A DNA stretch of 13,641 nt from Myxococcales bacterium (GTDB lineage: Bacteria; Myxococcota_A; Bradymonadia; REDH01): assembly GCA_020633625.1 (NCBI GenBank), contig JACKDJ010000055.1, forward strand, positions 1-13,641. Reading direction: 5' to 3'. The stretch's first letter is position 1, and each line of letters begins with the position of its first letter. The translations under genes were made by a program, and so were the position numbers. Of the stretch, positions 7,410 to 13,641 are shown piece after piece. The notes under the pieces were generated by a model. It saw only the letters and a program-made list of their open reading frames with translations. It did no database searches and had not been told where the DNA came from.

Positions 7410-7438
7410 CCGATATCGAGCGCTCGAACTGCCGGCAA
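7410..7438 (-). promoter_or_regulatory. Candidate sigma-70-type promoter for the response regulator/kinase pair
   Basis: The minus strand has TTGCCG, a 17-base spacer, then TATCGG, about 30 bases before the regulator's ATG. Matches are 4/6 at -35 and 3/6 at -10. The spacer holds a perfect 12-bp palindrome, TCGAGCGCTCGA (7416-7427), which could be an operator. Position and spacing are reasonable, but the hexamers are weak. Confidence 0.35.
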
Positions 7439-7441
7439 GCA

Positions 7442-7459
7442 CGTCACCCCTTCGTCACC
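7442..7459. promoter_or_regulatory. Pho-box-like direct repeat CGTCACC-N4-CGTCACC
   Basis: Two identical 7-bp units separated by four bases (11-bp period) lie directly upstream of the candidate regulator promoter. CGTCACG recurs at 7473-7479 and 7517-7523. PhoB/OmpR-type regulators bind tandem 7-bp repeats with 4-bp gaps, one helical turn apart, so this fits autoregulation by the adjacent regulator. The repeats are observed; the binding is inferred. Confidence 0.4.
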
Positions 7460-7524
7460 GCTGTCGCCGCGCCGTCACGTTGAGAGCGGTCGCTGCGGGG
7501 CGTGCGCGACACCGAGCGTCACGG

Positions 7525-7530
7525 TATAGC
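7525..7530 (+). promoter_or_regulatory. Candidate -10 element for the lipoprotein gene, possibly leaderless
   Basis: TATAGC stands out in this GC-rich gap, with its last base seven bases before the A of the lipoprotein ATG at 7537. No Shine-Dalgarno-like sequence precedes that ATG. Transcription could therefore begin at or next to the start codon. No convincing -35 lies 17 bases upstream, but a CGTCACG element directly abuts it (7517-7523) and might act as an activator site. Confidence 0.3.
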
Positions 7531-7536
7531 ACGCGC

Positions 7537-8502
7537 ATGCGTCGCACCCCTCGCTTGGCACTCGCCGTCGTCCTCTGCCTGGCCGCGTGCCGCAGCGACG
7601 CGGTCGATGCACCGGAGCCGCCGTCCGCGCCGGCCGTAGCGTCGCCGACCCCGACGACACAGGCCCCGCCATCGCCGCTCGTCGCGGCCCCGGTCGAGCT
7701 GCCGCTCGCAACCGCCGACGCCGAGGGGAGCGGGGACATCGCGCCCGTTCCCGAGATGCCCATCGCGGACGGCGCGATGACGCTCGCGCCGCGCTATCGA
7801 CGGGGGCAGACCATCGGACTGAAGATCCTGTGGTCGCAGGGGTCGACGGTCTCGGTGTCGGTCGACGGGGCAGACGTCGGCGCGGCCGTCGATGTTTCCG
7901 TCGATGCCGATCTCGAGCTGCGGGTCCTCGAGGCCGACAAGGGACTGCTGAGACGGGTCTCGGTGCGGTTCGACTCGGTCGCGGCGCGCGTCGCAGGGAG
8001 CGTCTCGACCTCGATCCCGGCGCCGGAGAGCGGTGCGACGTGGGAGTGTGTGGTGGCGCCGAGCTGGAGCTGTACGAGCGCGGGCGCGGCCGTCGAGGTG
8101 CCGCCGTGGCTGCCGCTGTCTCTCGAGCCGCTGATGCCGTCTCGCCGAGTGGTGCCCGGCGAGCGCTGGAGTCGCTCGGTCGGCGTCGCGCAGGCGCTCG
8201 GGATGGGGACAACCGCGATCGCGCGCGCGGAGCTGGTCGCGGAGGCACCCTACGACACCGGGACCACGCTGCTCTCGACCGTCCAGCTGACGGTGCGCGG
8301 CTCGGATCGGTCGAGCGCGCTGGGCCGCTCGGTCGATCTGACGCTCGACGGCGGCGGGGCGATCGACATCGACCTGCGTCGTCAGCGCGTGGTCGGGTTC
8401 GACACGGAGTGGACGGCGCGCGGCTCGACGGTGGCGGGCGACGCGCTGACGGCTCGACGCGTGGTTCACACGAGCCTTCGGGTGCGACGGCGCGAAGGCT
8501 AG
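7537..8502 (+). CDS. Uncharacterised lipoprotein, 321 residues
   Basis: The N-terminus is a clear lipoprotein signal peptide: MRRTPR, a hydrophobic core, and LAAC with lipidated Cys18. A Pro/Ala-rich tether follows to about residue 75. The rest, from LAPRYRRGQTIGLKIL onward, alternates hydrophobic and polar residues in a way typical of beta-rich domains, with a Cys pair at 171 and 179 that may form a disulfide. No named family was recognised with confidence; the layout weakly recalls DUF6263-type lipoproteins. The ATG is the last start before the signal peptide and lacks a Shine-Dalgarno sequence. It is transcribed divergently from the two-component pair and converges on the anti-sigma gene. 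Membrane anchoring in the envelope is well supported, but function is unknown. Confidence 0.85.
   Translation: MRRTPRLALAVVLCLAACRSDAVDAPEPPSAPAVASPTPTTQAPPSPLVAAPVELPLATADAEGSGDIAPVPEMPIADGAMTLAPRYRRGQTIGLKILWSQGSTVSVSVDGADVGAAVDVSVDADLELRVLEADKGLLRRVSVRFDSVAARVAGSVSTSIPAPESGATWECVVAPSWSCTSAGAAVEVPPWLPLSLEPLMPSRRVVPGERWSRSVGVAQALGMGTTAIARAELVAEAPYDTGTTLLSTVQLTVRGSDRSSALGRSVDLTLDGGGAIDIDLRRQRVVGFDTEWTARGSTVAGDALTARRVVHTSLRVRRREG
8473..8500. terminator. Inverted repeat between convergent genes, possible terminator
   Basis: AGCCTTCG (8473-8480) and CGAAGGCT (8493-8500) form a perfect 8-bp inverted repeat over the last codons of the lipoprotein gene. A second small hairpin follows (8515-8519 with 8523-8527) in the 37-bp gap before the anti-sigma gene's end. 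Neither has a T-tract, so intrinsic termination is doubtful; they may aid factor-dependent termination for the convergent transcripts. Confidence 0.3.
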
Positions 8503-8539
8503 AAGCGGCCGGGACTCGCGCCGCGAGCGCCTGCGTGGC

Positions 8540-9403
8540 TCAGTGGGCCGGAACGGCGGCGCCGGGGAGGCCGTGACGCAGCGCAGACTCGACGAGGGCC
8601 TCGAGGCGATCGTCGGGGAGCTCGCTGGCGAACGCGTAGGCGATCCCGCCGCGCTGATGCACCGCGATCGAGTAGCCGCTGCGCCGCGCGACGAAGAATG
8701 GGACCTCGCGCCCATCGGGCGTGTGCGCGGTCGGAAGCTGGCGACCGGCCGGGTCGAACACGATCACGCTGAGCTTCGCGCCGCCGGCGTCGTAGACCAG
8801 CATCGCGGCGTCGGCGTCTTCGACGTGGCCGAGGCGGCCGCCGAGCAGGTGTGCGGAGCGGTCGAAGTCGGGCGGGGCGACCGGGAAGTCGACCTTCCCC
8901 TCGAACCACTCCCCGACCGTCTCGGAGTCGGGGCCGGTGACCTCGACGGGGATCTGTCGCAGATGCCAGCGGACGAGCTCGTCGACGAGCGGGTCCTGGA
9001 TCGACGCGGTCATCATCGCCGCCGTCTCGGCGTTCGCCACCGAGCTTACGCCCGCGGCGGCCCAGCGCATCGCGGCACCTCCGACGCCGCCTACTCCGAC
9101 GAAGAGCAGCGCCACGGCAGCGGCGGCGGCGTAGCGCGGGACGTCTTCGACGGCGCGGCGCCGTGTCTGCTTGTCGAGCGCGCCGCCGAGCCGCGCGAGC
9201 AGCGCTGCATCGCAGGCCGAAGCGCCGGCGAGCGCCTGGAGCTGCCCGCGGGTGTCGAGTCGCCGGGCGAGCGCGCCGTCGCAGTGGGGACAGACAGAGG
9301 CGTGCGCCTCGATCTCGGCGGCGTCGGACGGGTCGAGCGCGCCGTCGACGTAGAGATCGACGAGCTCGACGAACGAGCTACACTCGAGGGTCGCGGTGGT
9401 CAT
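8540..9403 (-). CDS. Membrane-anchored anti-sigma factor with RsrA-like zinc domain
   Basis: The 287-residue protein has an N-terminal zinc-binding anti-sigma domain with C8, then H34-x3-C38-x2-C41. The C8-H34-C38-C41 spacing (26, 30, 33 residues) equals that recalled for the C11-H37-C41-C44 zinc and redox ligands of Streptomyces RsrA. One membrane helix spans about 91-111 (Ala/Val/Gly-rich). The remaining 175 residues form an extracytoplasmic domain, including WFEGKVDFPVAPP and AMLVYDAGG, common in proteobacterial anti-sigma proteins. It should sequester the upstream ECF sigma factor and release it on a thiol-oxidising or envelope signal. The ATG overlaps the sigma stop (ATGA), coupling translation. 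Unlike RsrA, a small soluble protein of about 105 residues, it may sense signals on both sides of the membrane. The anti-sigma role is firm; the redox mechanism is inferred. Confidence 0.9.
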   Translation of the reverse strand: MTTATLECSSFVELVDLYVDGALDPSDAAEIEAHASVCPHCDGALARRLDTRGQLQALAGASACDAALLARLGGALDKQTRRRAVEDVPRYAAAAAVALLFVGVGGVGGAAMRWAAAGVSSVANAETAAMMTASIQDPLVDELVRWHLRQIPVEVTGPDSETVGEWFEGKVDFPVAPPDFDRSAHLLGGRLGHVEDADAAMLVYDAGGAKLSVIVFDPAGRQLPTAHTPDGREVPFFVARRSGYSIAVHQRGGIAYAFASELPDDRLEALVESALRHGLPGAAVPAH

Positions 9404-10071
9404 GCGCGGGCCGCCCGGTACGCGGCGAGGTCGATCGTCTTGGCGCGGTCCTCGGCGATCTGGTCGTTGTAGTCGGCCCCAATCTCGCGCACGGCGCCGC
9501 GCTCGACGGCGTACTCGGCGAGCTGAGCGCGGAGGAGGCGGCGGCCGCGATAGAGACGGCTCATCACGGTGCCGATCGGCACCTCGAGCATCTCTGCGAC
9601 CTCCTTGTACGAGAAGTCGTAGACGTCGGTCAGCAGGACCGCGACGCGGAAGTCCACCGGCACGCGCTGAAGCGCGGCGCCGATTTCGTCGCCGAACAGG
9701 CGCGCGATCGACTCCTCGTCGGTGCCGACGGGTCCGTCGAAGTCGGTCAGCTCACGGGCCACCGCCCGCTCCGCGAGCGGCTTGGTGTCCGGGTCGTCGA
9801 GCAGGAACACGCGCTCGCGCTGCGACTTGCGGTAGCGGTTGATGAAGGTGTTGGTGAGGATGCGAAAGAGCCACGCCTTGCAGTTCGTGCCGGGCTCGTA
9901 CCGGTCGAAGTGCTGGAACGCCTTGAGCAGCGTGTCCTGCAGCAGGTCTTCGGCGTCGCGCCGCGACTTCGTCAGTCGCAGCGCCGCGCCGAAGAGGGCG
10001 TCCGCGTGAACCATCGCTTCGGAGTCGAAGCGGCGGCGGAGGTCCGACTGACGGGGCTTTCTTCCGAACAT
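9400..10071 (-). CDS. ECF sigma factor of the SigR type
   Basis: The 223-residue protein has sigma region 2 at about 18-85, with DAEDLLQDTLLKAF, GTNCKAWLFRILTN and FINRYRK, and region 4 at about 130-190 with FSYKEVAEMLEVPIGTVMSR and YRGRRLLR, the helix-turn-helix that reads the -35 element. These stretches closely match what is known of Streptomyces SigR, the disulfide-stress sigma factor. No region 3 domain is present, as expected for ECF sigmas. The ATG at 10071 is preferred because GAGGAG lies five bases upstream; an in-frame ATG at 10095 lacks a ribosome binding site. The gene overlaps its anti-sigma gene by four bases, and a SigR-consensus promoter lies upstream, suggesting positive autoregulation. 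A C-terminal extension of about 30 residues after region 4 is unassigned. Confidence 0.95.
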   Translation of the reverse strand: MFGRKPRQSDLRRRFDSEAMVHADALFGAALRLTKSRRDAEDLLQDTLLKAFQHFDRYEPGTNCKAWLFRILTNTFINRYRKSQRERVFLLDDPDTKPLAERAVARELTDFDGPVGTDEESIARLFGDEIGAALQRVPVDFRVAVLLTDVYDFSYKEVAEMLEVPIGTVMSRLYRGRRLLRAQLAEYAVERGAVREIGADYNDQIAEDRAKTIDLAAYRAARA

Positions 10072-10102
10072 GGCGCTCCTCGATGTTGGCACCATTCACC
10101 GG

Positions 10103-10129
10103 AACATGGGACGCATTGTCGTCATTCCC
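10103..10129 (-). promoter_or_regulatory. Candidate autoregulated ECF promoter, GGGAAT-N18-GTT
   Basis: The minus strand reads GGGAAT (10129-10124), exactly 18 bases, then GTT (10105-10103), about 32 bases before the sigma start codon. This matches the promoter consensus established for SigR-type sigma factors, and the encoded sigma factor is of that type. The predicted transcript start is near 10096, giving a short leader that includes the GAGGAG site. Use by this sigma factor is inferred. Confidence 0.6.
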
Positions 10130-10188
10130 GATTCAGACACCAGCGATTCGCGCCACGATCTTTTTCTGTGCGCGGCGCGCCGGCGCCC

Positions 10189-11301
10189 TCAGAGCAGGGC
10201 GTCGAGCGGGCGGTAGCCCATGCCGAGGTCGCGCGCGACGGCCTCGTAGGTCACGTGGCCTGCGTGCGTGTTGACGCCGAGGGCGAGGGCCGAGTCGCTG
10301 CGGACCGCGGCTGCAAAGCCGAGCCCCGCCAGCTTGCGCCCGTACGAGAGCGTGACGTTGGTGAGCCCGTACGTGCTCGTCCGCGCGACGGCGCCCGGCA
10401 TGTTCGCCACGCAGTAGTGGACGACGTCGTGGATCGAGTAGGTCGGGTTGTCGTGCGTCGTCGGCCGACACGTCTCGATGCAGCCACCCTGGTCGACCGA
10501 GACGTCGACGACGACGGCGCCCGGGAGCATCTCCGTGAGGTGCGCCTCTTTGACGAGGTGCGGCGCCCTGGCCCCGGGGATGAGAACGGCGCCCACGACC
10601 AAGTCCGCGTCGACGATCTCTTCGAGGATGGTCTGCGGGTTCGAGTAGATCGTCTGGAGGCGGTTCCCGAACACGTCGTCGAGGTAGCGCAGGCGCGCCA
10701 TGTTGACGTCGAGGACCGTCACGCGGGCGCCCATTCCGATCGCGATCTTGGCCGCCTCGGTGCCGACGGTGCCGCCGCCGAGGATGACGACCTTGCCCTG
10801 CGCGACGCCCGGGATGCCGCCGAGCAGCACGCCGCGGCCGCCGTACTCCTTCTCGAGGCAGCGCGCGCCGACCTGGACCGCCATGCGACCGGCGACCTCG
10901 CTCATCGGCTGCAGCAGTGGCAGGCGCCCGTCCGGCGTCTGGATCGTCTCGTAAGCCACCGCCGTCGCCTCACGCTCCACGAGCACGCGCGCCAGCTCGG
11001 GCACCGCCGCGAGGTGGAAGTACGTGTAGAGGATCTGGCCGCGGCGGATCCGGGAGTACTCCTCGGCGATCGGCTCCTTGACCTTGACGATCATGTCGCC
11101 GAGCGCCCAGGCCTCGTCGGCCGTCGCGACGATCGTGCAGCCGACGGCCTCGTATGCCTCGTCGGGGATCCCGGAGCCCACGCCGGCGCTCGTCTGCACG
11201 AAGACCTCGTGGCCATCGGCGATCAGCTGCGCTGCACCGCCGGGGACGAGCCCGACGCGGTACTCGTGGACCTTGATCTCCTTCGGAACTGCGATCTTCA
11301 C
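10189..11301 (-). CDS. ald: Alanine dehydrogenase
   Basis: This 370-residue enzyme has the standard family length. It catalyses the reversible NAD-linked deamination of L-alanine to pyruvate and ammonia in the cytoplasm. Key residues fall at the numbers of characterised enzymes: R15 and K75 (substrate binding), H96 (catalytic) and D270 (catalytic). The NAD fold has GGGTVG at 175-180 and D198 (VLDVN), favouring NAD over NADP. The start is GTG with a perfect AGGAGG five bases upstream. The gene is flanked by an 81-bp gap from the cysteine-rich lipoprotein gene and a 117-bp gap before the sigma gene. A GC-rich hairpin (10174-10187) lies directly after the stop, without a T-tract. The leader shares ACCCAGGAGGT with that of the glutamate dehydrogenase gene in this window. 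The assignment is secure. Confidence 0.97.
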   Translation of the reverse strand: MKIAVPKEIKVHEYRVGLVPGGAAQLIADGHEVFVQTSAGVGSGIPDEAYEAVGCTIVATADEAWALGDMIVKVKEPIAEEYSRIRRGQILYTYFHLAAVPELARVLVEREATAVAYETIQTPDGRLPLLQPMSEVAGRMAVQVGARCLEKEYGGRGVLLGGIPGVAQGKVVILGGGTVGTEAAKIAIGMGARVTVLDVNMARLRYLDDVFGNRLQTIYSNPQTILEEIVDADLVVGAVLIPGARAPHLVKEAHLTEMLPGAVVVDVSVDQGGCIETCRPTTHDNPTYSIHDVVHYCVANMPGAVARTSTYGLTNVTLSYGRKLAGLGFAAAVRSDSALALGVNTHAGHVTYEAVARDLGMGYRPLDALL

Positions 11302-11382
11302 GACGACCTCCTGGGTTGACGCGCGCGCTCCTATCAGCGCCGCGGCGGGCTCACAAGTCGGCGCCGCCGCTTCGCGAGATCG

Positions 11383-11859
11383 TCACTCGCCGAGGCGGAT
11401 CGGATACATCTCGGGCGGGTCGGTGCTCCGAAACGGACGGTTCGACGGGCGGTCGGCGATGAGCTGCGAGCACTGCATCACGGGCGCCGTCCGCGCCCAT
11501 CGGCACGCTCCGTCCACGCACCCGCACTCGGCGCTCGGCACGCGCGCGAAGCACTCCGAGACGTCGTTGACCTCGCAGACGGCCGGCACGTCGTCCGGCG
11601 AGCAGATCGAGCCGCCGCACCCGCGCGGCGCACAGTCGGCGTCGGCCTCGCACAGCCCAAACTCGAACGCGACGGCGGCGAGGTCGTGGTTCATCCGCTG
11701 AAACGGAGCCATCGGGCCGTCGGGCGGGGTCGACGAGCCCGACGACACCACGGGAGCCGGCGCGCACCCGACGGCGATCGCGACCACCGCGACACAAGCC
11801 GCCCACCACCGCAGCGGCGCCAGGTCTCGGGCTAGGGGCTCGTCTCGACTGCTGGACAT
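11383..11859 (-). CDS. Cysteine-rich lipoprotein, eight-cysteine-cluster type
   Basis: The 158-residue protein has a lipoprotein signal: a 17-residue polar and basic lead, a hydrophobic core from about 18, and AVGC with lipidated Cys32 (the -3 Ala is acceptable but not ideal). Residues 70-119 hold nine cysteines in the pattern CEADADC, GCGGSIC, VC, EC, ECGC and GACRW. The DADC, GCxGxIC, CGC and CxW order resembles the eight-cysteine-cluster domain of predicted lipoproteins in myxobacteria-like bacteria; function is unknown. One further Cys follows. The ATG has only a weak GAAGA upstream. The gene starts 71 bp from the divergent AsmA-like gene and ends 81 bp before alanine dehydrogenase. Disulfide-rich folding outside the cytoplasm is expected, making it a plausible but unproven client of DsbA-type enzymes. 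Confidence 0.82.
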   Translation of the reverse strand: MSSSRDEPLARDLAPLRWWAACVAVVAIAVGCAPAPVVSSGSSTPPDGPMAPFQRMNHDLAAVAFEFGLCEADADCAPRGCGGSICSPDDVPAVCEVNDVSECFARVPSAECGCVDGACRWARTAPVMQCSQLIADRPSNRPFRSTDPPEMYPIRLGE

Positions 11860-11881
11860 CTAACGTTCTTCGCCCGATGGT

Positions 11882-11911
11882 GCGACCGCGCGCGACGCGA
11901 CCGCGCGCGAC
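11882..11911. repeat. Perfect 15-bp tandem duplication in a divergent gap
   Basis: The unit GCGACCGCGCGCGAC occurs twice head to tail, with a degenerate third copy to about 11926. It lies between the start codons of the cysteine-rich lipoprotein and the AsmA-like gene. If the latter starts at 11877 instead of 11931, the repeat encodes RPRAT twice in frame. Confidence 0.7.
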
Positions 11912-11930
11912 GCGGCAGCGCGACGCATCA

Positions 11931-13641
11931 ATGCACCAATCCCCGCCGAATTCAATCCGCGCGCCCTCGCGCCGCGCGACGGCCCCGCGCCGCGCAGCGG
12001 CGGTCCTGGCACTCGGCGCCGTGCTCTGCGTCGGCGGGCTGCAGCTCCTCCTCCGAGGCGAGCCCCTCCGCGGGCGCGTCGAGGCGGCGCTCGACAGCGT
12101 CGCCGTCGACCTGAACGCTCGCATCACTGTCGGCGCGATCCGGCCGGCCGGCATGTGGGGGATCGAGCTCGTCGACCTCGAGCTGCGACCTCACCGCGTC
12201 GCGCCGGCCGCCGGGGACCCTCGCCTCGTCCGCATCCCCCGCGTCGTCGTCTACCCCGCCCTCCGCGAGCTGCTCGCCGGCCGCCTCGCCCTCACGCGCG
12301 TCGTCGTCGAGCAGCCCGAGATCTCGGCGCGAGTCGACCCTCGCGGTGGATCGCACGCCGACTGGATCAGCTGGCTCACGCACTCCGTCCGCCGCGACGC
12401 CGGAGCCGGCGGCGCGGGCTCAGGGCACGACGGCGTCCCGACCCCGGTCGTCGAGATCATCGGAGGCACCGCGGCCCTCGACGATCCATCCGGAAGGATC
12501 CCAAGCCTCGGCGTCCGCTTCGAGTCGCTCACGCTCGATCTTCACGATCCCACCTGGCCGATCGCCGGACGGGTGCTGATCGAAGGCGTCGGGCGCGGCG
12601 CGCTCTCCGGCTCCCTCGCCGGATCTCACACTCAGCTCTCGCTCGAGCTGCTCGACGACGCCGATCTCTTGCCGCTGCTCCCGGCGGAGCTCCCGGTCCG
12701 CGCAGATGCGCGCGTCCAGATCGGCGGCGTGCACGTAGACTGGCCGCCACGGCTGACGTTCGACGACGTTCGTGCCAGCCGTCTCTCGGCTGCGATCCCC
12801 GGGCTGGACGGCCGTCCGCTCGAGGCGTTCGGCGCCGACTCTCTCGAGCTCGTACTCCGCGACGCCGGCGTGTTCGCGAACGCCGTCGGAGTGGATCTCG
12901 TCTTTGGCGGCGACGCGCTCGCGTCACTCCCGATCGAGCGCGTTGGCGTCGAGAGGGCGTGGGCCACAGGCGCGACGTCCGCCGCGATCGACCTCTTGGA
13001 CCGTGACGGCAACCCCGCCGCCGTCGTCATCGAACACGACCCGTCGACGGGACGGACCGCGGCGCGCGCCACAGCGACGGCGTTCGACCCCGCTGCGCTC
13101 GTCGCTGTCGTCGGGCCTGTCCACGGAGTCACTGTAGGTGGCCGCTTCTCGGGGTCGGTCGGCGTCGGGTGGGCGGCGCGCTCGTCTCACCTCGACGTCG
13201 ACGTCGACGCTTCGGCGATCGACCTCAGCGTCAACGCACCCCTGCTCGACTCCGCGCCGATCGACGCGATGGCGGCCGAAGTCGTCGCGCGTCTCTCGGT
13301 CGACGCGCGGACCGACCTCATCTCGCTCGAGCGCACCCGCATCTATCTCCCCGAGGTCGGGCTGTTCTTGGTAGCCGAGGGGCTGCGCGACCCGGCGCGC
13401 ACGGTGCTCGACCTCCACGCCACGCTCCCGCGCCGCGACGCGAACGCGCTGGCGGCGAGCCTTCCGGGTGCCATCGGCGAGGCGTTCGACGGCTTTGTCT
13501 TTGCGGGACCGCTCGGCTTCGACGGGCGCGTGCACATCGACTCGGCCGATCCCGAGCAGACCGTGGCCTCACTGACGCTCGACGCCGACGAGTTCTCGGT
13601 CGTCCAGTTCGGTCCGCGCGCACCGATCGACCGACTCGAGG
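11931..13641 (+). CDS. Membrane-anchored AsmA-like protein (partial, C-terminus beyond the right edge)
   Basis: The frame is open to the window edge, with 570 residues visible. A basic N-terminus is followed by a membrane helix (about 22-41) and a periplasmic domain with the AsmA/TamB opening pattern: LRGRVEAAL, a segment leading to VGAIRP and GIELVDLEL, then IPRVVVYPALRELLAGRLALTRVVVEQPEIS. Many short amphipathic beta-strands follow, as in bridge-like lipid transfer or envelope proteins. Some myxobacterial peptidoglycan glycosyltransferases (GT51) also carry a long AsmA-like N-terminal region, and the last visible segment ending in PRAPIDRL would be compatible, but no GT51 motif is in view. 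The ATG at 11931 has no Shine-Dalgarno sequence; an in-frame ATG at 11877 would add 18 Arg-rich residues and leave only 17 bp to the divergent lipoprotein start. The coding call is strong; the function is tentative. Confidence 0.82.
   Translation, partial: MHQSPPNSIRAPSRRATAPRRAAAVLALGAVLCVGGLQLLLRGEPLRGRVEAALDSVAVDLNARITVGAIRPAGMWGIELVDLELRPHRVAPAAGDPRLVRIPRVVVYPALRELLAGRLALTRVVVEQPEISARVDPRGGSHADWISWLTHSVRRDAGAGGAGSGHDGVPTPVVEIIGGTAALDDPSGRIPSLGVRFESLTLDLHDPTWPIAGRVLIEGVGRGALSGSLAGSHTQLSLELLDDADLLPLLPAELPVRADARVQIGGVHVDWPPRLTFDDVRASRLSAAIPGLDGRPLEAFGADSLELVLRDAGVFANAVGVDLVFGGDALASLPIERVGVERAWATGATSAAIDLLDRDGNPAAVVIEHDPSTGRTAARATATAFDPAALVAVVGPVHGVTVGGRFSGSVGVGWAARSSHLDVDVDASAIDLSVNAPLLDSAPIDAMAAEVVARLSVDARTDLISLERTRIYLPEVGLFLVAEGLRDPARTVLDLHATLPRRDANALAASLPGAIGEAFDGFVFAGPLGFDGRVHIDSADPEQTVASLTLDADEFSVVQFGPRAPIDRLE

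Noticed and set aside
5520..7442. A single 640-residue kinase with a long N-terminal extension
   Set aside because: The extension is the out-of-frame reading of the response regulator gene and is Arg-rich nonsense. The kinase proper starts at TTG 6680 with a ribosome binding site.
10141..10188. Intrinsic terminator after alanine dehydrogenase
   Set aside because: A GC hairpin follows the stop codon, but the nearby homopolymer is A-rich on the transcribed strand's RNA, not a U-tract.
9163..11319. A 718-codon open frame on the plus strand
   Set aside because: It runs antisense to three recognised genes (anti-sigma, sigma, alanine dehydrogenase) and has no recognisable domains.
11302..11382. 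Hairpin and promoter before alanine dehydrogenase
   Set aside because: A bulged GC stem and a TTGTGA-like -35 are visible, but there is no U-tract and no -10 at proper spacing; the evidence is too weak.

Overview
The window is a very GC-rich, densely coded stretch of a bacterial chromosome with ten genes and short intergenic gaps. Strong G/C bias at third codon positions, several lipoproteins including one with a cysteine-cluster domain, ECF sigma/anti-sigma control and long periplasmic proteins suggest a delta-proteobacterium-like organism, most likely Myxococcota (Polyangiales type). That placement is inference from gene style, not from a marker gene. No RNA genes, CRISPR arrays, insertion sequences or phage genes were seen.

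Layout. (1) 1-3255, minus strand: an uncharacterised 255-residue protein, an NAD(P)-dependent glutamate dehydrogenase, and a hydantoinase A/5-oxoprolinase-type ATPase cut by the left edge. (2) 3315-5347, minus: a lipoprotein carrying three complete DsbA-like thioredoxin domains, ending in a strong intrinsic terminator. (3) 5520-7381, minus: a PhoB/PhoR-like two-component pair; the kinase starts with TTG inside the regulator's stop codon and has no membrane segment. (4) 7382-7536: a divergent regulatory region with repeated CGTCAC motifs. (5) 7537-8502, plus: an uncharacterised lipoprotein. (6) 8540-10071, minus: an ECF sigma factor of SigR type and its anti-sigma factor, overlapping by ATGA, preceded by a candidate self-regulated promoter. 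(7) 10189-11301, minus: alanine dehydrogenase. (8) 11383-11859, minus: a cysteine-rich lipoprotein. (9) 11931 to the right edge, plus: a membrane-anchored AsmA-like protein, truncated.

Two themes recur. The first is amino-acid nitrogen metabolism: glutamate dehydrogenase, alanine dehydrogenase and possibly 5-oxoproline hydrolysis, giving 2-oxoglutarate, pyruvate and ammonia. The second is thiol-disulfide and envelope homeostasis: a SigR/RsrA-like pair whose anti-sigma factor keeps the zinc/redox residue spacing but is membrane-anchored, beside a triple-DsbA lipoprotein. A weaker copy of the sigma promoter motif lies upstream of the DsbA gene, so the two may be linked; this is a hypothesis. 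No obviously new multi-gene defence or mobile system is visible.
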